A DNA stretch of 64,000 nt from Amycolatopsis roodepoortensis (GTDB lineage: Bacteria > Actinomycetota > Actinomycetes > Mycobacteriales > Pseudonocardiaceae), in NCBI RefSeq assembly GCF_014873915.1, contig NZ_JADBEJ010000004.1, forward strand, positions 62,001-126,000, written 5' to 3'. The notes beneath the pieces were generated by a model. That model had not been told where the DNA came from and searched no databases. It saw only the letters and a list, made by a program, of their open reading frames with translations. A program made the position numbers and the translations under genes. Of the stretch, positions 17,053 through 24,314 are shown one piece after another (the first letter of the stretch is position 1; each line of letters opens with the position of its first letter).

Positions 17053-17068
17053 CCTACTTCTGAGTAGG
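17053..17068. promoter_or_regulatory. Inverted repeat CCTACT-tctg-AGTAGG before the SDR fusion gene
   Basis: Perfect six-base arms around four bases, about 32 bp before ATG 17100. A repressor operator is possible. No adjacent regulator is known for it. Confidence 0.35.
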
Positions 17069-17099
17069 TAGAGTCGGCCCCGTTCGGAAGGAGCCGGCC

Positions 17100-19073
17100 A
17101 TGACCACCTACTTCGTGACGGGCGCGACGGGTTTTCTGGGAAAACGCCTGGTCGCGCGCCTACTACGGCGACCTGAGACCGTAGCCGTCCACGTTCTCGT
17201 GAGGGAGACCTCACGCGGGAAGCTCCCGAGCCACGAGAAGCTCGTTCCCGTCACCGGCGATCTGACCGAACCCCTGCTGGGCGTCGATCCCGCCTGCTTG
17301 GAGCCGCTCGACCACGTCGTGCATCTCGGCGCGATCTACGACCTCACCGCGGACGAAGCGGCGAACCGCGCGGCCAACGTCGACGGCACCCGCAACGTCC
17401 TGGAGTTCGCCGCCGCCGCGAAGGCCGGGCTCTTCCACCACGTCTCTTCGATCGCGGTCGCCGGGCAGTACGCCGGGCGGTTCACCGAGGCCGACTTCGA
17501 CCTCGGCCAGAGTTTCGCTTCGCCGTACCACGCGACGAAGTTCGAGGCGGAGAAACTCGTGCGGCAGCACGGGAAAACCCCGTTCCGGGTGTATCGGCCG
17601 TCCGCCGTGGCCGGTGATTCGCGTACCGGTGAGATGGACAAGATCGACGGTCCGTACTACTTCCTGCCCGCGATCTCGCGGCTCGCCGCGCTGCCCCGCC
17701 GTCTGCCGCTGGCCGCACCGGATCTCGGCGCCACGAACCTCGTTCCGGTCGACTACGTCGTCGAAGCGATGGAACACCTCATACACGCCGACGCGCCCAG
17801 CGGGAGCACGTACCACCTGGCGTCGCCCCGGCCGCAGCCGCTTCACGAGGTCTACAACGCCTTCGCGCGGGCCGCGGGCGGGCCGAAGATCTCCGCGGTC
17901 CTTCCTCCCGGGCCGTCCGGAGCGCTGAAGCGGGCCGAAACCCGGCTGGCGAAATCCGCGGCCGCCGGATTCGACCGGGTCCCCGGCGGGCGGCCGGCCC
18001 GCGCGGCGGTGCTGGCCGAGCTCGGCATCCCGCTGGAAGTCCTGCCGCATCTGAGCATGGAGGTCGACTTCGACACGAGCGTGACGACGGCCGCGCTCGA
18101 AGGCAGCGGGATCACCTTGCCGCCGCTGAAGGAGTACGCCGGCCCGCTCTACCGGTACTGGCTGGAGCACCTGGACCCCGACCGCGGCCGCCGCCGTCCG
18201 GGGCCGGAACCCCTCGACGGCCGCAAGGTGCTGATCACCGGCGCGTCCTCGGGTATCGGTCGCGCGTCCGCGCTCGCCGTCGCCGCGAAGGGCGCCGAAG
18301 TGATCCTCGTGGCCAGGCGCGCCGACGAACTCGAACAGGTCCGCGAGCAGATCGTCGCGGCGGGCGGGAAGGCGTCGGCGTACCCGTGCGACCTCACCGA
18401 CGGGGGTGCCGTCGACGCGCTGGTCAAGGACGTGCTCGCCGCGCACGGCGCCGTCGACATGCTGGTCAACAACGCGGGCCGCTCCATCCGGCGGTCGCTT
18501 TCGCTGTCCACCGAACGGTTCCACGACTACGAGCGGACGATGGCGATCAACTACTTCGGCCCCGTGCGGCTGACGCTCGGCCTGCTGCCGTCGATGACCG
18601 CGCGCGGATTCGGGCACGTCGTCAACGTGACCACCCAAGGACTGCAAACGGACACCCCGCGGTTTTCCGCTTACCTGGCCTCGAAGGCCGCGCTGGAGGA
18701 GTTCGGGCTGACCGCCGGCCGGGAAACGCTTTCCGACGGCGTCACCTTCACCTCGGTCCGGATGCCGCTGGTGCGCACCGACATGATCGCGCCGACCGGT
18801 TCGTATCGCGGCATGCCGTCGAGCTCCCCCGAACGCGCCGCCGCACTGGTGGTGAAGGCACTGGAGAAACGACCCGAGATCCTGAACCTGCCCGAAGGAA
18901 CCGCCGCCGAACTCGTGACGCTCGTCGCACCGAAGACGGCACGGTTCTTCGCCCACCTCGTCTACCGCGCCATGCCGGAGTCCGCGCCGGAATCCCGTGG
19001 CCTGCCCCGGAAGGCTCCGCTCGCGTCGGTGGCGGGCGCGGTCACCCGGCTGGTCTGGCGCCGCCGTCCCTGA
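17100..19073 (+). CDS. Two-domain SDR fusion, fatty acyl-CoA-reductase-like (AcrA1-type)
   Basis: 657 residues from ATG 17100 with GGAAGGAG upstream. Residues 1-365 form an extended SDR: TYFVTGATGFLGKRLVARLL, VHLGAIYDLTAD and SPYHATKFEAEK (Tyr/Lys pair). Residues about 370-657 form a classical SDR: KVLITGASSGIGRASALAVA, DMLVNNAGRSIRRS and FSAYLASKAAL. This architecture and length match mycobacterial acyl-CoA reductases such as AcrA1, which reduce fatty acyl-CoA toward aldehyde or alcohol in wax and lipid synthesis. The exact substrate is not visible. The 113 bp to the next gene hold no clear terminator. Confidence 0.82.
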   Translation: MTTYFVTGATGFLGKRLVARLLRRPETVAVHVLVRETSRGKLPSHEKLVPVTGDLTEPLLGVDPACLEPLDHVVHLGAIYDLTADEAANRAANVDGTRNVLEFAAAAKAGLFHHVSSIAVAGQYAGRFTEADFDLGQSFASPYHATKFEAEKLVRQHGKTPFRVYRPSAVAGDSRTGEMDKIDGPYYFLPAISRLAALPRRLPLAAPDLGATNLVPVDYVVEAMEHLIHADAPSGSTYHLASPRPQPLHEVYNAFARAAGGPKISAVLPPGPSGALKRAETRLAKSAAAGFDRVPGGRPARAAVLAELGIPLEVLPHLSMEVDFDTSVTTAALEGSGITLPPLKEYAGPLYRYWLEHLDPDRGRRRPGPEPLDGRKVLITGASSGIGRASALAVAAKGAEVILVARRADELEQVREQIVAAGGKASAYPCDLTDGGAVDALVKDVLAAHGAVDMLVNNAGRSIRRSLSLSTERFHDYERTMAINYFGPVRLTLGLLPSMTARGFGHVVNVTTQGLQTDTPRFSAYLASKAALEEFGLTAGRETLSDGVTFTSVRMPLVRTDMIAPTGSYRGMPSSSPERAAALVVKALEKRPEILNLPEGTAAELVTLVAPKTARFFAHLVYRAMPESAPESRGLPRKAPLASVAGAVTRLVWRRRP

Positions 19074-19186
19074 GAGCCTGCCGCCGGGGCTCGATCGGGG
19101 GACGCCCCCGGCCGCTACCATCGGTTTCCGATACGCCGGGGGGTCGGCGGGCACGGGCCGAGGCAGGACGACCGGGAAGGGGCAGT

Positions 19187-21004
19187 GTGGACGTCGCCAG
19201 TCCCCCGCTGTCGACCGGACCGGACGCCGCTGGGAGGTCAGCGGTACGTCCGTCCAGGACAGTGCTGCGGCTGTCCCTGCACGCGCTCTGGGTGCTCGCG
19301 CTCGCCGTCGCCACCGAACTCCGGGTGGGGCGCTTCGGTTTCCACCCTTCGGACCAGGGCTTCATCCTCGCCCAGGCGTGGCGGGTGCTGCACGGCGAAG
19401 TCCCGCATTCCGACATCATCTCCGCGCGGCCGCTGGGTTCGGCGTACCTGCACATCGTCGACTTCGTGCTGCCGGGGCCGTTGTTCTTCGTCTCCAGCGT
19501 GCTCAGCATGCTGGAGATCATCCTGGCGACCATCGCGTTCGCCGTGCTGGTCACCCGCCGCCGCGTCCGCGACTGGGGCCCGGGGCTCACCGGGCTGACG
19601 GCGGCCGCGTCGCTGCTGAATCTCAACGCCTTCCCGCTGATGGCCTGGCACACGATCGACGGGATCTTCCTGACCGCCTGCGGCGCCTGGGCACTGGATT
19701 CGGGGCTGCGCAACGGCAAGGCGTGGCCACGGCGGCTCGGCCTGGTGCTGCTGGGCACCGCGGTGTTCGTCAAACAGAGTTTCGCGCCGGTACCGCTGAT
19801 CGCGCTGTGCTGGCTGCTGCTGCACCCGTCGCTGCGGGAAGGCGCGTTCCGCACCGGCCGCTGGTGGGCCCGGCTGGCCTGGGATCTGCTGGCGCTGGGC
19901 GCTTTCCTGGTGGTCTACCTCGGAATCGTCACCCTCGACGGCGGGCTGGGCGCGATGGCCGAGCAGCTCACCGGCGGCCTGCCCGCGTACGGCGAGCGGC
20001 TTCTCGGGCTGTGGCTGGAAAACCCCGCGTCGCTGCTGCGGCCGCCGGTACGGGGCTTGACCTTCTTCGCCATCGCCGGGGTGTTCCTGGCCCTGCTGGG
20101 GATCTTCCGCGAGCGCGCGGGCCGCGCCGGGGCGGTCCTCGCGCGGCTGCTGCTCCTTGCCGGAGTCGCGGTGGTGGTCGGCACCGTTGTCGACGGGCAT
20201 TTCACCGGCGCGTCGCGCTGGGCGGACGTCCTCTGGTGGATCCTCGGTGTCGCGCTGCTGGTGAACTGGGCGGCGACGCGGCGGTTCTCGCGGATGGGCG
20301 CGCTCGTCTACGCGACCGGCTTCATGACCAGCCTGTCCTGGGGGAACGACACGCCGACGCTGTTCACCGGAACACTGGCGCTGACGGCGATCCTGCTGGT
20401 GGCGGACGCGCTGCCACCACTACCGGAGCCGTCCCGCCGGCTCAGGCTGGCCGGCGCCACGGCGATGGGCCTGGTCGCGGTGCTGGCGTCGGGCTGGGCC
20501 GTGGTCGCGCACCACGACGAAGCCGCGTACCTCGACATGGCCCACGAGAAGCTGACCGGCGATCTCGGCGAAGTGACGCCGTCGATGCGCGGGATCCGGA
20601 CGAATCCGGGCACCTTCACCTACATCTCCCAGATCCAGGACTGCGTCGCGCGGTTCCCCGCCGGGCGCACGGCCGTCCTGCCGGACAACCCGTTCGCGTA
20701 TCCCGCCTTCGGCCTGCGCAACCCGTTCCCGCTGGAATGGCCGCTGCCGCTGGAGATCGTCGCCGACGCTCCGGAGCGCATGCTCGCGACCGCCGACGTC
20801 CTCAACCGCGAAGGCGACTACCTGGTGCTGTTCCAGACCGTCGGCATGCCCGCGCTCGCCAAGGGCGGGCCGGTACCCGCCGAGGTCGCCGGTGACGCGC
20901 CGATCTTCGACTACCTCGGGCTGGAGAACGCGCTGCGGTCCCGGCTCACCGGGCAGACCGTCACCTGCGGCAGCTTCGTCGGCAAGTGGGCGCCGCGCCC
21001 CTGA
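19187..21004 (+). CDS. Polytopic membrane protein, GT-C glycosyltransferase-like
   Basis: 605 residues from GTG 19187, GAAGGGG upstream. About twelve membrane segments span residues 25-450, followed by a ~150-residue extracytoplasmic domain. The first external loop, GRFGFHPSDQGFILAQAWRVLHGEVPHSD, resembles the Asp-containing loop 1 of GT-C enzymes that use polyprenyl-phosphate sugars, with DQ where DE or DD is common. The C-terminal domain has three cysteines and FAYPAFGLRNPFPLEWPLP. It probably glycosylates an envelope component. Family and substrate remain open. Confidence 0.65.
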   Translation: MDVASPPLSTGPDAAGRSAVRPSRTVLRLSLHALWVLALAVATELRVGRFGFHPSDQGFILAQAWRVLHGEVPHSDIISARPLGSAYLHIVDFVLPGPLFFVSSVLSMLEIILATIAFAVLVTRRRVRDWGPGLTGLTAAASLLNLNAFPLMAWHTIDGIFLTACGAWALDSGLRNGKAWPRRLGLVLLGTAVFVKQSFAPVPLIALCWLLLHPSLREGAFRTGRWWARLAWDLLALGAFLVVYLGIVTLDGGLGAMAEQLTGGLPAYGERLLGLWLENPASLLRPPVRGLTFFAIAGVFLALLGIFRERAGRAGAVLARLLLLAGVAVVVGTVVDGHFTGASRWADVLWWILGVALLVNWAATRRFSRMGALVYATGFMTSLSWGNDTPTLFTGTLALTAILLVADALPPLPEPSRRLRLAGATAMGLVAVLASGWAVVAHHDEAAYLDMAHEKLTGDLGEVTPSMRGIRTNPGTFTYISQIQDCVARFPAGRTAVLPDNPFAYPAFGLRNPFPLEWPLPLEIVADAPERMLATADVLNREGDYLVLFQTVGMPALAKGGPVPAEVAGDAPIFDYLGLENALRSRLTGQTVTCGSFVGKWAPRP

Positions 21005-21013
21005 CGCGTGGGG

Positions 21014-22330
21014 TCAGTCGACGCCGGCGTCTTCGGGGCGGCCGGAAGCGAGACCGGCGAGGACGTCCAAAGCGGCGCCGAGCGTCTCCAGGGGCGGCGA
21101 CGAGACGGCGAGACGCACCGCGTTCGGGGCGTGACCCGGGACGACGGCGAACGCGGCCGCCGGGGTGACCGCGATCCCGCGCCGCGCGGCCGCGGCGACG
21201 AAGGTCTCGGCGCGCCAGTGCTCGGGGAGCTCCCACCAGCAGTGGTACGCCTGCGGATCGGCACGCAGGGTGAACCCGGCCAGCCGCGCCGCCGTCACCC
21301 GCTGGCGTTCCGCGGCGTCGAGCCGTTTCGCCCGCTCGACGGTTTCCAGCGTCCCGCCGGTGATCCACCGGGTCGCGGCTTCGACGGCGAGCCGGGGCGC
21401 GACCCAGCCGCCCGAGCGCACGGCCGCGGCCAGCCGTTCCCGCCATTCCGCCGGGACGGCGAGGAAGCCGGTGGTCAGCCCCGGGGCGAGCCGTTTCGAC
21501 ATGCTGTCGACGAACACGGTGCGCTCCGGCGCGTACGCCGCGAACGGGCGGACCTCGGGCCGGAGGAAGGTGTAGATACCGTCCTCGATCACCGGGATGT
21601 CCATCCGCCGCACGGTTTCCGCCAGCTCGGCGCGCCGCGCTTCGTCCATTGTGGACCCGAGCGGGTTGTGCAGCGTCGGCTGGACGTACAGCGCGCGGAC
21701 GGACGCGGCTTCGAGGGCCTCGGGAACGAGACCCAGGTCGTCGGTCTCGATGGGCACCAGCTGGACACCGAGCCGTCCGGCGAGTGCCTTGACCACGGGA
21801 TAGGTGATGGCTTCGACGGCGAGGCGCTCCCCCATCGGCACGAAGGCGGCGATGGCGGCCGCGATGGCCTGGCGCCCGCTCCCGGCGAAGAGGATTTCCG
21901 GCGTCCAGCCGTCCCTCGCGAGCAGCCCGGCGACGGCGTCACGTGCCTGCTTCGAGCCCGAGACGCTTCCCGGTCGCAGCGCCGCGGTCAGGACGTCGTC
22001 ACGCAGCAGCGGCTCCAGCGCCTTCCCGACCAGAGCCGACTGCTCCGGGAGGACGGCGAAGTTGAGCTCGAGGTCGACCGTCGCGCCACCGGGTTCGGCG
22101 AGCGCGGTCTCCAGCGGCGGCCTCCCGGCGCGGACGAAAGTGCCCCGGCCGACCTCGCCGACCACGACACCTCTCCGGACGAGTTCGCCGTAGACCCTGG
22201 CGGCGGTCGAGTTGGCGATTCCGCGTTCGCGGGCGAACCGCCGCTGCGGGGGCAGCCGGTCGCCTGGCCGGAGCCTTCCGGCCTCGACGTCGGCGGAGAT
22301 CTCGTCCGCGACTATCCGGTAGTCCTCCAT
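21014..22330 (-). CDS. MocR/PdxR-type regulator (GntR domain fused to aminotransferase fold)
   Basis: 438 residues from ATG 22330, with GAAGGA 5 bases upstream. An in-frame ATG at 22357 lacks a ribosome site and lies inside a palindrome. The winged helix (YRIVADEISADVEAGRLRPGDRLPPQRRFARERGIANSTAARVYGEL) is at the N-terminus. Residues about 95-438 have the class I aminotransferase fold, with VQPTLHNPLGSTM, PVIEDGIY and the PLP-lysine region FVDSMSKRLAPGLTTGF. MocR proteins bind PLP and usually control a neighbouring metabolic gene. It converges on the GT-C-like gene and is divergent from the iron-box ATPase. Confidence 0.88.
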   Translation of the reverse strand: MEDYRIVADEISADVEAGRLRPGDRLPPQRRFARERGIANSTAARVYGELVRRGVVVGEVGRGTFVRAGRPPLETALAEPGGATVDLELNFAVLPEQSALVGKALEPLLRDDVLTAALRPGSVSGSKQARDAVAGLLARDGWTPEILFAGSGRQAIAAAIAAFVPMGERLAVEAITYPVVKALAGRLGVQLVPIETDDLGLVPEALEAASVRALYVQPTLHNPLGSTMDEARRAELAETVRRMDIPVIEDGIYTFLRPEVRPFAAYAPERTVFVDSMSKRLAPGLTTGFLAVPAEWRERLAAAVRSGGWVAPRLAVEAATRWITGGTLETVERAKRLDAAERQRVTAARLAGFTLRADPQAYHCWWELPEHWRAETFVAAAARRGIAVTPAAAFAVVPGHAPNAVRLAVSSPPLETLGAALDVLAGLASGRPEDAGVD

Positions 22331-22350
22331 GCCGTCCTTCGATCGCACCG

Positions 22351-22372
22351 AGTGCATTCACGCGATTGCACT
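22351..22372. promoter_or_regulatory. Imperfect palindrome AGTGCA(10)TGCACT near the MocR start
   Basis: Six-base perfect arms with partly symmetrical centre, 21 bp upstream of the chosen MocR start. MocR regulators often bind repeats in their own promoter, so an autoregulatory operator is plausible. Confidence 0.4.
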
Positions 22373-22439
22373 GGGGATGATGCCATCGACGAACGTCGTG
22401 AGCCGACTGCGACCTACGGAACACCACAACGGCGGACTC

Positions 22440-22458
22440 CTAGGTTAGCCTAACCTGC
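22440..22458 (+). promoter_or_regulatory. IdeR/DtxR-type iron box
   Basis: The core TAGGTTAGCCTAACCT (22441-22456) is a near-perfect palindrome. As I align it, the 19-bp site matches the IdeR consensus at 15 positions. It ends directly before the first GTG of the ABC ATPase gene, so iron-loaded repressor should shut that gene off. Confidence 0.8.
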
Positions 22459-23286
22459 GTGGAGACCGTGGAAACCCTCACCGAGCAGAGCACGACGTCC
22501 CGCCTGCACGCGGACGCGCTGACGCTCGCCTACGACGGCCGGACCGTGGCCGAAGACCTCGGGGTGGTCATCCCCGACCGGTCGTTCACCGTCATCGTCG
22601 GCCCGAACGCCTGTGGCAAGACGACCCTGCTGCGCGCGCTCGCGCGGATGCTCAAACCCCGCCAGGGGTCGGTGTTCCTCGACGGGCAGGTGATCAGTTC
22701 CTTCCCCGCCAAGGAGGTCGCCCGGCGGCTCGGCCTGCTCCCGCAGAGCTCGATCGCGCCCGACGGCATCACCGTCGCGGACCTCGTCGCGCGTGGCCGG
22801 TACCCGCACCAGCGCCTGCTGCGCCAGTGGTCCCGTGAGGACGCCACCGTGGTCGCGGAGTCCATGCGCGCCACCGGGGTCGACGACCTCGCCGAGCGGC
22901 TGGTCGACGAACTGTCGGGCGGTCAGCGGCAGCGCGTGTGGATGGCGATGGCGCTCGCGCAGGAGACCGATCTCCTGCTGCTCGACGAGCCGACGACGTA
23001 CCTGGACATCGCCCACCAGATGGACATCCTCGACCTGTGCGCGCAGTTGCACCAGGAACAGGGCCGGACGCTGGTCGCGGTGCTGCACGACCTCAACCAC
23101 GCCGCCCGCTACGCGACGCACATGATCGCGATGCGCGGCGGAGAGGTCCTGGCGACGGGCTCGCCCGAAGAGGTGGTGACCGCGGCCAACGTCGAGAAGA
23201 TCTTCGAGCTGCCCTGCCGGGTGATGCCGTGTCCCGAAACCGGGACCCCGCTGGTGATCCCGAAGGCCGGGCGCCGCGCCGCGTGA
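22459..23286 (+). CDS. Iron-regulated ABC transporter ATP-binding protein (FepC/siderophore type)
   Basis: 275 residues from GTG 22459. Walker A is GPNACGKTT, signature LSGGQRQRVWMAMAL and Walker B LLLLDEPTTYLD, all in the order and spacing of FecE/FepC siderophore importers (RYPHQRLLRQWS loop; CPETGTPLVIP tail). The iron box ends immediately before the GTG, leaving no room for a ribosome site. Either translation is leaderless, or GTG 22468 is used with GGAG three bases ahead. No permease or binding protein is adjacent, so it must work with subunits encoded elsewhere. Confidence 0.88.
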   Translation: METVETLTEQSTTSRLHADALTLAYDGRTVAEDLGVVIPDRSFTVIVGPNACGKTTLLRALARMLKPRQGSVFLDGQVISSFPAKEVARRLGLLPQSSIAPDGITVADLVARGRYPHQRLLRQWSREDATVVAESMRATGVDDLAERLVDELSGGQRQRVWMAMALAQETDLLLLDEPTTYLDIAHQMDILDLCAQLHQEQGRTLVAVLHDLNHAARYATHMIAMRGGEVLATGSPEEVVTAANVEKIFELPCRVMPCPETGTPLVIPKAGRRAA

Positions 23287-23318
23287 TCATCCCGGAGTAG
23301 GTTGGCGGCGGAGGTGCC

Positions 23319-23975
23319 ATGTCACAGCAACTGTGGTCCGAAGTGGACGACTACCTGTCCGGAGTGCTCATCCCGGCCGATCCCGCCCTCGAAGGCGCGC
23401 GTGAGGCGTCGGATCGGGCCGGGCTGCCGTCGATCGCCGTCGCGCCGAACCAGGGCAAACTGCTCAACCTGATGGCGCGGATGATCGGCGCCCGGTCCAT
23501 CCTGGAGATCGGCACGCTCGGCGGGTACAGCACGATCTGGCTCGCCCGCGCCCTGCCGCCGCAGGGCAGGCTCGTCACCCTCGAATACGACCCGAAGCAC
23601 GCCGAGGTCGCGCGCGCCAACATCGAAGCGGCCGGGCTCGGCGGGCTGGTCGACGTCCGCGTCGGCAAGGCGCTGGACCTGCTGCCGTCGGTCGAGGGCC
23701 CGATCGATCTGGCGTTCATCGACGCCGACAAAGTCAACAACCCGGCCTACTTCGAGGCGTCGCTGAAACTCGTCCGGCCCGGCGGCGTGATCGTGGTCGA
23801 CAACGTCGTCCGCGGTGGCGCGGTGACCGACGCCGCCAGCGAAGACCCGAACGTCCAAGGGATCAGGCGGCTGCACGAGATGATCGCCGCCGAGCCTCGC
23901 GTCGACGCGACGGCCGTCCAGACGGTTGGCAGCAAGGGCTACGACGGGCTGACCGTCGTGCTGGTGAAGCCCTGA
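23319..23975 (+). CDS. SAM-dependent O-methyltransferase (caffeoyl-CoA OMT-like)
   Basis: 218 residues from ATG 23319, with GGAGG ahead. It is a class I methyltransferase of the Methyltransf_3 family: ILEIGTLGGYSTIWLARALP (SAM loop), VTLEYDPKHAEVARANIE, DLAFIDADKVNNPAYFE (metal/substrate Asp) and GGVIVVDNVVRGG. Substrates of this family are catechol-type phenols. It follows the iron-regulated ATPase by 32 bp, and catechol chemistry would suit siderophores, but that link is only suggestive. The stop is followed at once by a 21-bp repeat array. Confidence 0.88.
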   Translation: MSQQLWSEVDDYLSGVLIPADPALEGAREASDRAGLPSIAVAPNQGKLLNLMARMIGARSILEIGTLGGYSTIWLARALPPQGRLVTLEYDPKHAEVARANIEAAGLGGLVDVRVGKALDLLPSVEGPIDLAFIDADKVNNPAYFEASLKLVRPGGVIVVDNVVRGGAVTDAASEDPNVQGIRRLHEMIAAEPRVDATAVQTVGSKGYDGLTVVLVKP

Positions 23976-24072
23976 CGGACGACTCGCGGCCGCGGTCGTG
24001 TCGTCCGTCCAGACACGCGTGTCGTCCGTCTGATCACACGTGTCGTCCGTCTAATCACGCGTGTCGTCCCAC
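23976..24072. repeat. 21-bp unit array, CACGCGTGTCGTCC family
   Basis: Three complete 21-bp units at 24010-24030, 24031-24051 and 24052-24072, plus a partial leading unit. Each contains a CACGCGTG-like core followed by TCGTCC. Larger arrays with the same period lie at 57955-58216 and 35430-35492. All three begin at a gene's stop codon. Confidence 0.8.
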
Positions 24073-24118
24073 TCGGTATCGGTGTCCCTTCAGCTGCTGG
24101 GTGCCGGGTCTGGCCGGA

Positions 24119-24266
24119 GGTTGCGAAAGCCACTTTCGCAACCTCCAACGTTGCGAAAGTGGCTTTCGCAACGCCCGGCCAGGCCCGGTCCTGTGCCGTC
24201 CTGGCGACCGTGTCGCGAAAGCCACTTTCGCGACGTCTGACGTCCCGAAAGTGGCTTTCGCGACAC
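24119..24266. repeat. Two pairs of GAAAGCCACTTTC palindromes
   Basis: Pair one (24119-24173) has outer ends GTTGCG/CGCAAC. Pair two (24211-24266) has TGTCGCG/CGCGACA-type ends. In each pair the two palindromes are reverse complements about 7-9 bp apart. With the preceding array they fill the 339-bp gap before the PBP gene, in which I see no gene. Confidence 0.8.
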
Positions 24267-24314
24267 CACCTCAGACCGGGGCACCTTGGCCAGAACGCAC
24301 CTGGGCGGAAACCC

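Noticed and set aside
18386..19186. Long N-terminal extension of the GT-C-like gene
   Set aside because: It overlaps the SDR fusion in another frame and encodes Arg/His-rich nonsense; GTG 19187 has a ribosome site and fits the first membrane segment.
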